DNA of 64,000 nt, from NCBI RefSeq assembly GCF_014805625.2, contig NW_023998517.1, positions 1,072,293 to 1,136,292 of the forward strand, written 5' to 3'. The DNA comes from Glossina fuscipes. Its lineage: Eukaryota; Arthropoda; Insecta; Diptera; Glossinidae. Under the pieces are notes generated by a model. That model made no database searches. It worked only from the letters and a program-made list of their open reading frames with translations, and was not told the DNA's origin. Below are positions 1 through 11,675 of this stretch, in pieces (position 1 is the first letter of the stretch; every line of letters begins with the position of its first letter). Made by a program: the position numbers and the translations under genes.

Positions 1-1394
1 ACCACTTTACCTAACACCACCTTTCTTCACCTACTTTTATCATAGAATATCAAAAGTTACTTATTGTTACGTGCATGAGACTCTACCTGTGCGGCGTTGG
101 GTGCAGAAAATAGATCTCTATAGTCCAACAATTGCTATAATAAACTTTATGTGAAGTCATTATTTTGTACTATTTTTACTTGTAAAAAACTAAAAGGTGA
201 ACCTGGCTGCCATATAAAGATTAGGTTTTTTTGTAAACATTTTTACATGGGAGTGTATTCAAAGTATGGTTCTATCCCATCCGAAGACTCCACATTCGTT
301 TAATAAGATTGAATCGTATTTTTCACTGATATATGTCGAGAAATATGAAGTGAAAAACTGTTTCATAGCTATAGCGACTTTTGTAAGTTATGACTACTTT
401 TGAGAAGTGGTCATTGTCCGGTGGATATCATTTTTGGTGACGTTCGTCCGGCATACCTTATGTTAAGAGAGTACATTGAAAATGTGCGGTCTATGGCTTA
501 TGGCTTCAGCACAAACCGACCTCAGATGGAAAGACGGACACTTATGCTTAAACCAATTCACAAAATGTAAATAGCAGTTGAAGTCGTAGCAGCAAAATAT
601 GTAAATTAAACTCGTCTCACAATTATTTCATTTACCGTACAAATTAGGTGAGATTTTAAATTAATTATCATGTTGTACTGATATAACAGCAACGAAAAGT
701 GAAAGAAATACATAATGATTTCCATCTCCACAACGCAAAAATTTCATTCATTTGTTTACATCTTTCTGGAAAGGACAACAACCAACAAACAAAAAGCTGA
801 CAAAACCAAAGCTTCCGTTTCAATTATAAATACACAATGCTATGCGTAATCACGTAACAAAAAAAAAAAAAAAAAAAAACAACAGAAACGTTGGCATGAA
901 AGACAGAACAATGAAAACCGGAAACAAATATGCGACAACAACGATGCGATGATGATGGTAGGCAATCGTACAAAACCACAAGAAATGTAAACATAGACAA
1001 GGTAATGCATAGTGAAATATATATGATTATGTGACGCGTCCCCTTCTATTCCGTCCTTTTACCCCTTACCGCCATCGCCTATCAAACATAAATAAATAAT
1101 TGTTAGCCATAACCCAGACTCACGGTTGGCTTATGGTGCCCACAAACAAAACGAATGGATGCTGGATAACGTCTAGGCATTTATGAAGCCATATCGTCAT
1201 TGGGACTCTCAGCTTTCTCTTCTATTTTAGAGTATACAAACATACCGATACAGTTTTTAAATGCTTTCGTAGGCAAAGATAGAATATTTTTAACATAAAC
1301 ACGTTAAACGTTAAAGTACACTGAAAGTAATTTCAAATAACATGAATAGGAAAAATGAAAGAAATAAGAAAACACTCTCATGCTCTATTTGAAG
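1..1394. other. Non-coding AT-rich stretch, no gene seen
   Basis: All frames are broken by frequent stops and no protein family is recognisable. It holds a poly-A run near 860-879. Around 480-570 there is a weak match, on the minus strand, to the 'gaattggtttaagc ... gtccgtct' signature seen more clearly at 1.4 and 8.6 kb. No splice-bounded exon, promoter or RNA gene could be supported. Confidence 0.6.
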
Positions 1395-1575
1395 AGAATG
1401 CTCAGTTCTTTCAATAGCGTTCGTCCTTGGACCAAAACCAAAACACGCCGGTGCACCAAATTTCATCAAAATACCTCAAAAATTCCGACTTGAAAACTGA
1501 GGTGGAGAGCACAAGACAGACAGAGGGACGAACAAGCTTAAGTCGATTCAGAAAGTGATTATGAATAGATACAAT
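1395..1575 (-). repeat. Dispersed repeat, 'gaatcg-taagc/gtcc-tctgtctgtc' family, minus copy
   Basis: Read on the minus strand, this segment runs 'ctttctgaatcgacttaagc', then a 'tctgtctgtc' stretch, then a 'ttttgaggtattttgatg' stretch. The same order with close spelling occurs on the plus strand at 8640-8770. The translated reading also matches between the two loci (FLNRLKLVRPSVCLV against FLNRFKLVCPSVCLV). That likeness reflects DNA homology and is not evidence of a protein. Part of it ('gagatattttgatgg') recurs at about 47.13 kb. The boundaries are approximate. It is probably a decayed transposon fragment of unknown class. Confidence 0.6.
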
Positions 1576-4392
1576 AAGAAGGCGGTCTACCTCAAGCCCT
1601 GCTTGTTGTTGTTTACATCCGTACAAACTTAGCATACCCTTGTACAAGAAGTGATGTAGGGCATGATATGTTTCTTGTGCGTGCCTGACCGTACTCCGCC
1701 TTACACCTTATCTCTGAAGGCAAGCTAAGTGCATATGACTGCCCAGATGCGCCATTAATATCAAAGCTTAGTCATGCACAGTCAACCATGCTGTAACGCG
1801 GCTCGAATAAACCTGGATGGCACGTCAAATCCTAGTTTCTTAGAGCGCAGTCTTCGTAAAAAGCGATACAAATTTATCGCGTTACAAAAGAGCTGACCGT
1901 ATGTAAAAAACCGTTTATCTCGAAATGTGGCATATCTTCACTTCGTCCGCTTATTTCAGCACAATATTTTTTGTTACCATAAAACTAATATTCTTTCCTC
2001 TGCCGTTAATAAGTGTAATAAAAACTTCTTCACTTCAAGATATCGATTAAAAGAGAAAAGTGTTTTTGTATAGAATTTGTTTTCAGTGCATTCAGATATA
2101 TTTTGATTTTTAATAAAGCGTATACACATGACAGATTTTATGCATGGATATGCGAAGGTTTCGAGTTTCCAAAGAAATGAAACCTAGTCATGCTTAAGCG
2201 AACTGATAATAATGTCTAGCTTAACTCTGTTTAAAGTAAATTGTTGAAATAATGTTCTCGATAAAATTTGTTAGTTGCTGAAACTTTTAAGCTAACATTT
2301 TAAATACCAATTCTCATATTCGCATACATACATGCATACGTTGGCACATACAGGAATGAAAAAAAGGAAAGTTTTGCTTAGTTTGTGCGAGTTGTTAGCC
2401 GCCCAATTTCTCGTATAAACATAACAAATATCAACCATTAACGATAGAATTATTTCTACCATTTTTAGTAGTACGATAGTCAAATATGATATGTAACAAA
2501 GTTGTCCGATAAAATGAATTCTTAATTAGTTTTCCCTTCGACAAACGTACGACTTGTTTCTGAAATTCGAAAAATCGCAAAAATAGATATAGAAAGATGG
2601 AATTTTACCTATCTATTCTAGGCGACTTAAAAATATTTTAATTCATTAAAAATGTTAAAATTAAAGTTAACCAAATTCTTGTTAACAAAGACTTCTTGTA
2701 AATACGATACAAACGTCATACGATGAAACGTCGTAAAACGACATACAGATGTATGACGGCTGCTGACGAATCCATATCATTTTTGGATAGTGCCAAACTT
2801 CAAAAGGAATATTAGAAAATTTCATGACACCCGGACCATTGCTTTATAAATTATAGTTGATCTAACGAAGCTGTTTTGTTTTTGTGTTTGAAAGTAAAAA
2901 TTTTAACAGCGCGTTACATAAAATTTCTGTTCTTCAATGATTGCTTAAAATAGTATTAAAAACAATTTATGAGAAAATTTATTGCCTACTTTCAGGCTTT
3001 TATATAAAAATCTATATTATTTGAAATGCGCCATCTGTTGCTTGAATTTCGAAGTTGTCAATCAAGTTTTCACTGTATATTTTTTTGGTTATTGTCTCGG
3101 TTACGATTTCAATTCTACAACTTATCTGCAGATGTCTCCATACTGTCAAAGGGCGATATAAAAATTATTTCGAAAAGAAACAAACATTTATCTTTAATTC
3201 TTTTGTTGCTCGCATAAAAGATGAAATAATCCGATAGAGCAACTAATGTTGGAAATATTAGATAACTTTAAAAAAGATTCACATCTTCTTAAGATAAAAA
3301 TTAATTTATTTAACGCTTACTCGACCGATTGTAAATCAAAATAAATTATTTAATTGATATTATAAAAAAATGCATGAAGCAAATGCATCGAAATGTAAGT
3401 AGGTTTGTCTCCATCAAATAAACGAAACAAGCAATCATTTGCACTTTATTATGTAAATCTTTCTGCCTTCTCGGCGCTGAAAAGTTTTAGGTTAGGTGCC
3501 TGTATAGTTTATACTCTCCCAGACGGTTGTTTCACTTATATATCATATCTTTTAATATGATAAGTTTTTGTCCACTTAATTAGCAAAAATATTCCTAAAG
3601 TGCCCCGACTTTACGACTAGAGTGGAAACCTCATCGTAATCGCTAAAATATTATCGACTAAAACTTTAATCGCCTAATTATTCCTTCAGCAGCTTGTGTG
3701 TACTGTTTCATACAAGCACTCGCTGGCATTTAATTGTCATACCTTTAGTAGAAAAGAGAAGCGTTGGAAAGGTCAATTTCGTCTCCAATATCCGCGAAGT
3801 CCTCAGCCTAACATTTGCTTATTCAATGCAATTGGTTTAGCGACACATTTAAAAAAACAATATTATTAATTGATTCGTCAATGAATACGTTATTGCTGCG
3901 GATGCGTGTACAAGCAATGCATTATTTGAGAAAAAGGCATGACAGAGATTCTGCGTGACGTGTGTGCAATAACTAATCAATTTACTTTAAAAAGCATTTC
4001 TTTGCGAAGAATAGGATCTAAGATCCCCTGTAAGGAAGATAGATTTGTAAATTGTGCAGATAAATTCGTAAATTTCGACTGATCTGCCAAATACCGTAAA
4101 AAAGCTTCAAATGTGAATATGAAATGACCAAGACAAGTGGCTAAAAGACTGTTGAGTAAGATCGTTGGAAAGCAATGGCACAAAAAGTGAAGTGGAAAGT
4201 AAATTTTTTATCTTTATCCACGAAAGCTGAACGCAAGATCTGAAGAGCTCTGTTAAGCATGTCGAGGAGTTTCATTGATTTCAAAGAATTGTAGATACTA
4301 CTGAAAAGCCGAACAGAGAAACACGATCTATAAATATTGGCTTTTAAATCGGTTGTCATTACTCGCAAGGCTAGATAGCGCGAGTTAGATAA
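1576..4392. other. Non-coding AT-rich stretch, no gene seen
   Basis: Unique-looking AT-rich DNA without recognisable coding sequence, transposon protein or RNA gene. Open frames here reach at most about 86 codons and none resembles a known domain. No long tandem or inverted repeat was noticed by eye. Confidence 0.55.
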
Positions 4393-4567
4393 TACGCTCA
4401 TTCTCTAAAGCGCCATTAGATTATACAAATACATGTTCAATTATTGAGTAGTGTAAACCAACATATACGCTTATCCTCACATGATTGGCCTTTTTATACA
4501 AATAATTAAGAAAGTATGCGCTTATTCTCCAAAGGTACCATAGATTATACAAATACATGCTCAATTA
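4393..4567. repeat. Local degenerate repeat, three copies
   Basis: Two copies of about 50 bp lie at 4393-4443 and 4515-4567. They share the core 'gattatacaaatacatg' followed by 'tcaatta', and both open with a 'ta(c/t)gc(t/g)c(a/t)t(t)attctc'-like stretch. A third, more diverged copy begins near 4465 ('tatacgcttatcctc ... tatacaaataatt'). The copies are not evenly spaced. This is a small local duplication, not a satellite array. Confidence 0.65.
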
Positions 4568-5152
4568 TATTAGGAGATAACTAGACTATGCCATATAAAA
4601 TGGGCTTGAAGTACATATCCGGCTTTACATGTTCCAATATGTCAGTCAGTCCTCACAAATTAGTTCAAATGACATTTTGAAGTGTTTATGTAATGAGAGC
4701 CGAATATCGAGAAGTGGAAGTTTATTGCGCTAACGAATATGCTTGAAAAAGAACATTGAAAAATATTCAGCAATGCACTTCTCTTTAATAAGAAAAGCAC
4801 CCAAAAAGCCTATTGCGTCACAATATGCTTAATGTGTTTCTTAAAATTAATTTCTAACGTCTACCTGAGCCTTTCATTTATTTATTTTTTTGAACATAAA
4901 AAGCCATTCGACAAAACTCAGCCATGAGGAAATGATTTAAAATAAACATTTTTTTAAAATTTTGCAGCAAATATAACCGCTCCCAAAAGAGCACCAACTA
5001 AAATAGCAACAACAAGATTTCAAACGATGACCATTCAATAATGAACGCCTGCAAATTATTGATGGCGGTATAGTGTATTGAAAAATGTGTAAACATGTGA
5101 AAAAGAACAACTGCTGCAGAAAAAGACCACCGAAAAGAATACAAAAGCATTA
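4568..5152. other. Non-coding AT-rich stretch
   Basis: No coding sequence or repeat could be supported. The stretch leads into the CA microsatellite that follows. Confidence 0.5.
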
Positions 5153-5153
5153 A

Positions 5154-5185
<32 letters not shown>

Positions 5186-5202
5186 GACAGACAGACATAC
5201 GC
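5153..5202. repeat. (CA)n microsatellite with (GACA)n tail
   Basis: An almost pure AC dinucleotide run (5161-5184) is bounded by 'acacacat' on the left and by 'gacagacagacatac' on the right. The minus-strand open frames across it, rich in VCVCV, are translations of the repeat. Confidence 0.95.
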
Positions 5203-5239
5203 ACACACATACAGGCAGACAATCAATGGATGAGTAAAA

Positions 5240-5490
5240 CAAAAAAAAAACAAAAAAAAAAAATTATATTTGCCCAAGTTGAGCATAAGAGGTAACGGAA
5301 AACCGATATACCGTGTGCGTCCAAGTGTGTAGTTTTCATTTATACATATACGCATACATACTGTATATATCGAAATATATACAAAGAAAAAAAGAAGAAT
5401 TTTTTTTTTTTCTTTTTTTTGTTTACTTATTTTTAGTATTTTTTTTTTTATTTCGTTGCCTTTTTTTGTTTTTTCCTTTTTCCGACTCTA
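5240..5490. repeat. A-rich and T-rich low-complexity block
   Basis: Poly-A runs (about 5241-5264) are followed by long T-rich tracts (about 5400-5480). The F- and L-rich open frames on the plus strand come from this composition and are not genes. Confidence 0.85.
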
Positions 5491-5573
5491 TTTTTAATTG
5501 TCGGACGTCTTAAGCTTACGCCGCCTATAGTTAGATGATGGGAAAAGAGTAAAAGCTTCAACGCGATAAATAT

Positions 5574-5611
5574 ATGTTGTTGTTGTTGTTGTTGTTATAC
5601 ACACACACACA
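5574..5611. repeat. (TGT)n followed by (AC)n microsatellite
   Basis: A TGT/TTG trinucleotide run at 5574-5596 passes into a short AC run at about 5600-5611. Confidence 0.9.
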
Positions 5612-5896
5612 TAACAATCTCTGGAAACAAGACTGTCAAAGTCAGTCCAAGCAAAACGGAAGTCATGGTAAAGAAACTCATTCAACAGTAGCCAGCTTAC
5701 CGCTGGAATGGGCATTGTGTGCGTATGTATGAATGTATGAGTTTCATCAGAGAATGGTGTAACTGTTAGATGTGTGCGTTAAACACAATAGGCAAAAATT
5801 ATACGAAATCAACTCAACGGAAAAAAACTGAAAAGAAGAAAAAACACATTATACCAGCAGTCACCAGTGTAACTACGCTTGATGAACAAAACGTTA

Positions 5897-5898
<2 letters not shown>

Positions 5899-5941
<43 letters not shown>

Positions 5942-5952
5942 ACAACGATAGC

Positions 5953-5993
<41 letters not shown>

Positions 5994-5997
5994 CGAT
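5899..5997. repeat. (GAC)n-(GAT)n compound trinucleotide repeat
   Basis: An interrupted GAC run switches at about 5953 to a nearly pure GAT run, ending with GAC-GAT. All six frames stay open across such a tract, which explains the polyaspartate, poly-Ser and poly-Ile frames over 5770-6215. There is no flanking coding context (no splice signals, no similarity), so I read it as a microsatellite and not as an acidic protein exon. Confidence 0.92.
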
Positions 5998-6258
5998 AAG
6001 TCTAGGCTTACACAAAACCCAGCATAGAAGTCGTAAATCAAAATGGCTGATGTTTGATGGTTAAATGCAGAGAAATCATACACATACAAACCGCAAAGCG
6101 TATAAAACAAAACATAAAATCTCGGCAGGGAGAGTAAGCAAAATTCAAGGGATAGAGAAGACACACTCTTCCCGTATACGAATGAATAGTTTGTAAATTG
6201 TTTGCTCCACTTCAATCAATATCACTACGTCATTTACAATCAAACACTACACAAACGT

Positions 6259-6293
6259 ATATATATATGCATACATACATACATACATACATA
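6259..6293. repeat. (TA)n and (CATA)n microsatellite
   Basis: A short TA run is followed by six uninterrupted CATA units. Confidence 0.9.
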
Positions 6294-6305
6294 CGTACCT
6301 ACATA

Positions 6306-8499
6306 AATATATACGTTTAGTATGAAAAGTTGATTGTTTCCTTAAGTGCATGATTTTCCGTATTTCAAACACTCGAGATGGGTATATATGTCGTCCGTTT
6401 GCATTGGAGACAGAGAAGGGACGGCATCGTTAAACTAAAACTTATTTTCACAAAATGATCTGAAGAAATGAGAGAACCGCGCCATCTTAAATAGAATCCA
6501 TAAAGGTTAGCCGTCGTTTAAAGATTTTCTATATTAATAGAGATAAATACGTTCGCTTTGCAACTTTCATTCTCGTGATTCGCGTGTACTCACGCGCCCA
6601 TCTCTCGTTCACTTATTGCACCCATACCCATGCTCACGTTGTGCCGCTTAACGTTACACGAAAGAAACGAAAGAGTATTAAATCTATTAAGCAAACTGAA
6701 CCGAACTACTCTCATGATTGTTGTTCGTAATTTCTTGGGTTTTCTTTTTTTGCTTTCTTGTTGTTGGTCTCGCCGCATACCATTACATTTTGAATGCTTG
6801 CACACGTATGTATGCATGCAAGACTTTATTCGTTTACCGCCGTTAAAGTGAATGATTGATTGTGTGCAAAAAATAAGCTGACATTCGAGTGTTATCTCTT
6901 TTACTCATAACATGATTTGTGTTGTGCTGTGAAACTTTGCTTGACTGTTGCTCTGCTTGCTTTGTTTCGTATTTTTCTCTGAGGTGATTTTCTCTGAGCC
7001 TTGAATTAACAAAAAAAAAAAAAATAAATAAAAATAAAATGAAAAAATGAAAAAAATAACGAAAGAAAGAAAGCAAAAAAAAAAAAAAATTAAAAATCAT
7101 TTAGTGGTTGTCAAGGCGTTGCTATGTCTCCTGACTTGATTGCAGCTCAACGGTGCCAACGCTGAGTAGAAATTAAATCCTCTAACAATGTAACGTAACA
7201 CTACCTCCTGGCGAGGAGAGTAACGGTATCTATATATGTATATGTGTTTGTATTGTCATAGTGGGCTGGTTTTTCATAAATGCGGTGGTTGTCTTTACTA
7301 AATTGTTTATCATCATGGCCGACGGTAAAAATGAAGTAAACATCCATTAGACAAATGTGCTCTTCATTGCATAAGCAAAAAAAAGCAACAACAATAAGCA
7401 AAGAGTACAAAACTACTTAAGGACTTGAGGCGTTCATTAAAATACTTCAAAATTGAATTAAAAAATATTTTAAATATTTTAAAAATAATAAAAAATTTAT
7501 AAGAACAGAATAAAATTGTAAACCTGCCTTACATCGGTCTGATAAAACGCTATATAGGAAGAGCGCTATAAGAGCGGACATTGGTTAAGAAATGTTTTCG
7601 TAATAGTTTGAGGATAAACTAAACCTATTGCCGCACATAGTAATGGAATGAAAAAACTTTAGTTAATAGAATGTAGACTAATTATAAAGATTTAATTATC
7701 AAAATTAAAAAAATGTTTACACTAAACAGTTCTTTTTTTTTTCTCTTATTTATAGCTTAATAATGACTGTTTTGATAACAAGACGCGTGGCGCCTAGAAA
7801 ATGAACAGAGTGCTTAAAAGGTAAGTAAAAGTTTTCACGAGATTTACATTAACCTGAGGTATTTTAACTCATTCTCGATAAAGCATTGACTTCTTCGGCT
7901 TCTTCAGGCTGCTGCGTTTTTGTTTCGAAGAAAAAGTCATTAAGCAAAAATGCAAGGGAAGATATCTCCTAAAAACAACGCTTTTAACATCCTATGAAAA
8001 GTAAGGCAAATTGACTAACAAACTACATCAGCTAAGGTCATGTACTATTAAGTATGTATTACTGAACAACAGACTGCTTTCTCTCATTTCTAAGCGAGAA
8101 TAGGCAGTGACCTGTCAAAAGAATCTAATGTTTCCCAAAACATATTTCTGGCTATTGCATAAAAATAAACAGATGACATACTTTGCGGAAATGAAATCGT
8201 AGCACGTGCTTGAAAAAGTAGTTGAATGTTAGATGAATGGTTGTTCTTCTAGCACAACATTTACACATGCGTACTTATTGCGTATTGGATTAAGTAAAAA
8301 ATGATTTTTCTTAATCAACATTGGGTTCGATTTATTTACGAAGAGCTTACCCACAAAGCCTCTAAATCTATCGTTTGGTTTGCTTTGAAAATCTCCTAAG
8401 CCGTGAGATATTAATCACGCAGGATAACTTACTCTGAACGCGCTTTAATTTCAAAATTGCGACTAATTTGCACAAACGTTAATTGAAGATCTCTCGTGC
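6306..8499. other. Non-coding AT-rich stretch with A-rich tract
   Basis: No gene is supported. It contains an A-rich low-complexity segment at about 7009-7090 and a poly-T/A patch near 7731. The open frames of up to 85 codons are composition-driven (F/K-rich). Confidence 0.55.
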
Positions 8500-8800
8500 A
8501 ATGAGTATATTCTTGTATTTATTCATTTTACCCTACACCACTTGTGAGACAATGTATACTAAGATTGCGCGGGCTGAAGATAGATCCAGTTTTTTTTATA
8601 TCGGTCCACTCAGAATCATTCGTTTGGTCACTCAGCAACTCATCGGCTGGGTCGACTCTGAATGACTTTCTGAATCGGTTTAAGCTTGTCTGTCCGTCTG
8701 TTTGTCTTGTTTTCTTGGGTTCAGCCTACAGAGCCCAATTTTTAAGATGTTTTATTGAGGCGAACGCTTTTGAAAACGATTCTAATCGATTTTTCCGAGC
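8500..8800 (+). repeat. Dispersed repeat, 'gaatcg-taagc/gtcc-tctgtctgtc' family, plus copy
   Basis: This is the plus-strand counterpart of the repeat at 1395-1575. It carries 'ctttctgaatcggtttaagc', then a 'gtctgtccgtctgtttgtc'-type run, then 'caatttttaagatgttttat' and 'cgaacgctttt'. The outer limits are uncertain. No transposase or reverse transcriptase reading was seen. Confidence 0.6.
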
Positions 8801-9845
8801 ACTTCCCATATAACGACTTATTTTGGTTATACGGAAAAAAATTATAGTTTTCAAAATTTCTCGTCAAAAATGGCTGAATAATTCTATTTCCATGCTCTAA
8901 ATTGATAAGAACAATTTTTTTAACCCTCCCGGATAATCCCCTTTTCTATGAAAACTGAATCTTTGTTTGGTAAAAAGATGTAATTTTCAATACGTCATGA
9001 TGGAAATTGTTTCATAACAGTAAATTGAGAGGAAAACCAACCTTTGCGAACTTGGACCACGTTGGTCCGTTTTTTAGATACCACTCCTTATTCTCCATTA
9101 TTCTCGGAAAATGCGAATCTTTACAAACGACAGGGCGTTAATGCGTTCTGATGAAAGTTTGTTCATGATAATAATTTTGCATAAAAATTATGTGGACCAA
9201 ATGTGATCATAGGCGTCTATTTCTTGGATTCCACTCTCTGTAAGATTTCTCATGAATACTAAGCTCTTTAGAAAAAGATTGATTTTTTAATATTTTGTAC
9301 GAAAAGAATTGACTCATGGTAGTAATTTCGAAAAAATGTTAGCGGTAGAAAATTTCGGATCAGATAAGTCTATTTTTTAAACCGTAATCTATATAAAGGT
9401 CACCATAAAAAGCAAGCCCTTGTAAGGAGAGAAACTCTATTTTCTAGTTTTTTATGATGGAAACTTAAAAAGTGTAATATATAGGAAGTAAATTAAGTTT
9501 GCTAAATTTTGATCATGACATTTGATGTTCTGGCAGCCGCCAATATGCGCTCTTCCATGCCTTTGCATGAAACTAATGTGCAATATTTGGTTGATAATTG
9601 CCAAAGAGAGCGAATAAGCGTACTAGGCGACGTGATGTAGGGCATTTAATTGTTGACGTTGTCCGACTATACTGACTTGTTTTTTTTCCTTCAAAATCCT
9701 TTTGGACTTCGAACCAAATTTTCCAGAGTTTTTGACCAAAATTACAATTTACTTTACATGCTTGTATTGAGTAGTAGGCTAATATTTCTTTTTTTTACTC
9801 GGGCAATCACTTTCCCTCTAGATAAAATTTTGTAGTATCTCGGGA
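8801..9845. other. Non-coding AT-rich stretch
   Basis: No recognisable gene. The first part may belong to the same decayed element as 8500-8800, but I could not find a second copy of it in the window. Confidence 0.45.
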
Positions 9846-9992
9846 AGAAATGAAGGGGAGAAGAAAGAGCTAGGGACGACATGTCCACAGACTAGTAGGC
9901 CTTCACCGACTCAGCATTCACTACAGCTACGACGAAGTAGGCTCTACCGCATTGCGAGTTGAAGTCGCGAATGCTGACTTAGTAGTCCCTAG
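9846..9992 (-). repeat. SINE-like dispersed repeat, copy 1 (fold-back)
   Basis: The minus strand reads 'gtagctgtagtgaatgctga' followed by 'gtcggtgaaggc'. This matches the core of four other copies in the window (24.3, 25.4, 52.5, 62.4 kb). A short stretch, 'tgctcagtcggt' in the better copies, resembles a tRNA-type pol III A box, but I saw no B box at the proper distance. This copy alone shows nested inverted repeats: CTAGGGAC at 9870-9877 against GTCCCTAG at 9985-9992, and TCAGCATTC at 9911-9919 against GAATGCTGA at 9969-9977. It could therefore fold back on itself. Confidence 0.65.
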
Positions 9993-10001
9993 TCTTGCCT
10001 A

Positions 10002-11398
10002 CTCGGCTACTTACACTTCTTCCTATTTTCTTATCGCTTATCGCTCAACTCCGAGGAACTTAATATGAACTTTTTGTGTTTTGTTTAATTTATGTCGTTT
10101 GCTTTCGTCCCAGCAATTGTCAAGCACCCAGGCGGCCACAGTTGAAGAGATTCCTGTAGAAAATTTCTATTTCGAAATATTAGAGGTGCAATAGAGAGCA
10201 ATATATCGTTCAAAGCTATATTTCAACAATGACTAGATTTTATTGCGTAACTTTCAAAGTTTTATTCGCTTAAACCTTTTAGTATAACGTGTAGTTTGAA
10301 GGTCCGTTTGATTGAAAACATTTGTATGCAACGTAGTAGCGTCGACGACTTCATTAGATTCATAATATTATTATTAAGCGGTTTTTCATGCAATGTAATA
10401 CGTTTGTAGCCATCGCTATAACATTCGCTTAAGTTTTTTAAGCCAGGAATCGTGAAAATAGAAATAGAAATAGAATACAAGAATACTAACGAACTGACAA
10501 GTCATTTATGGTTTATGTGTAGTACGTACACGTGAATGTTAAATTTTTAATCGTTCTGCTAATGTAGGACTCAGGTAAAAGCAAGTATATGTTCGTGTTC
10601 AATTATTAGTTCAATATCGCATTAAAATTCACAGTTTGACAATAAGGGGAGAGCGTGAAAGAAAAAAAAAAAAAAAAAAAAAGGAAAAAATAACTGATAT
10701 AACTAAACAGCTGCTGAAGTTTTACGTACAACGGTTGCACACTACTATCGCTACGACCACTACTACTACTACTACTACTATTACGAATAAAAGAATAAAA
10801 TGAAGTAACTTGGAATGTTGGGCAATTTTCACACGCAATCTTTGTCTGTCCGTATAAAATAGTCTAAATAATTTTTTCTGTTTTCTTTTTATCACGTTTT
10901 TGTCATTGGTTTGTGTTTTTTTTTTTTTTGTTATATTTTTGTTGCCATTTAACTATATATATATATATTTTTTTTTTTGTATGATTTTTGTTGTAATTTT
11001 CTAGGTAATCGTTAAACATTTCAATCGGTCACTGAGAAAATAGAAAAATTTTATTCGTCCCGTGTACGTACTAGAGGTGTATTGTTGTTATTGTTGTTGT
11101 TGTTATTGGTTAACAGACAAATGATAGTATGAACGCACACTTAAAAAGCCATTAACTATAATACGTTTGTGTCCAGAAGTCGACTTTTTTTTTGTTAAAC
11201 GAAATGTTATCATATATAAGTATAAATGTATGTGTGTTTCTTTGTTTTGTTTCGTCTTAGCATGAAAAAAATTACCACAGCACAAGATAAATAAAAATGA
11301 TATTAAAAAAAGCCATCGACTAAAGATAAATAAAAACAAAAACAACATTTTATAATAAACTTCACGTGTATTTGTGCATGCACAAGTGCCCGATTGTA

Positions 11399-11402
<4 letters not shown>
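10002..11402. other. Non-coding stretch with several low-complexity tracts
   Basis: No gene. It holds poly-A near 10663-10682, a TAC trinucleotide run near 10757-10780, T-rich tracts near 10917-10930 and 10968-10978, and a TTG run near 11083-11105. Confidence 0.65.

Positions 11403-11430
<28 letters not shown>
11403..11430. repeat. (TG)14 microsatellite
   Basis: A pure TG dinucleotide run of 28 bases, preceded by 'tgtatgta'. Confidence 0.95.
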
Positions 11431-11432
<2 letters not shown>

Positions 11433-11567
11433 TGAGAATGTGTTAAAATGTACGTGCCTGCGAGTTAAGTTGTTCACGCATTTCTGTCGTAAGAGTATGT
11501 AATGTCCACCGTAATGATGACATTTCACATAATGATCTTGCAACGTATATTGACGATGATTATTACG

Positions 11568-11630
11568 GTGACAATAACAATAACAATAACAGTAATGATG
11601 ATGATGATGATAAGTATGATGATGATGATA

Positions 11631-11665
<35 letters not shown>

Positions 11666-11675
11666 AGTGATGGTG
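11568..11675. repeat. (AATAAC)n and (GAT)n compound repeat
   Basis: 'caataa' units pass into interrupted then pure GAT units. On the minus strand this gives the His-rich, 192-codon open frame spanning 11103-11681, the longest in the window. It is a translation of trinucleotide repeats joined to the TG tract and is not a gene. Confidence 0.92.

Noticed and set aside
5770..6215. Acidic (poly-Asp) frame on plus and poly-Ser/Ile frames on minus
   Set aside because: All arise from the GAC/GAT trinucleotide tract, which lacks stops in every frame.
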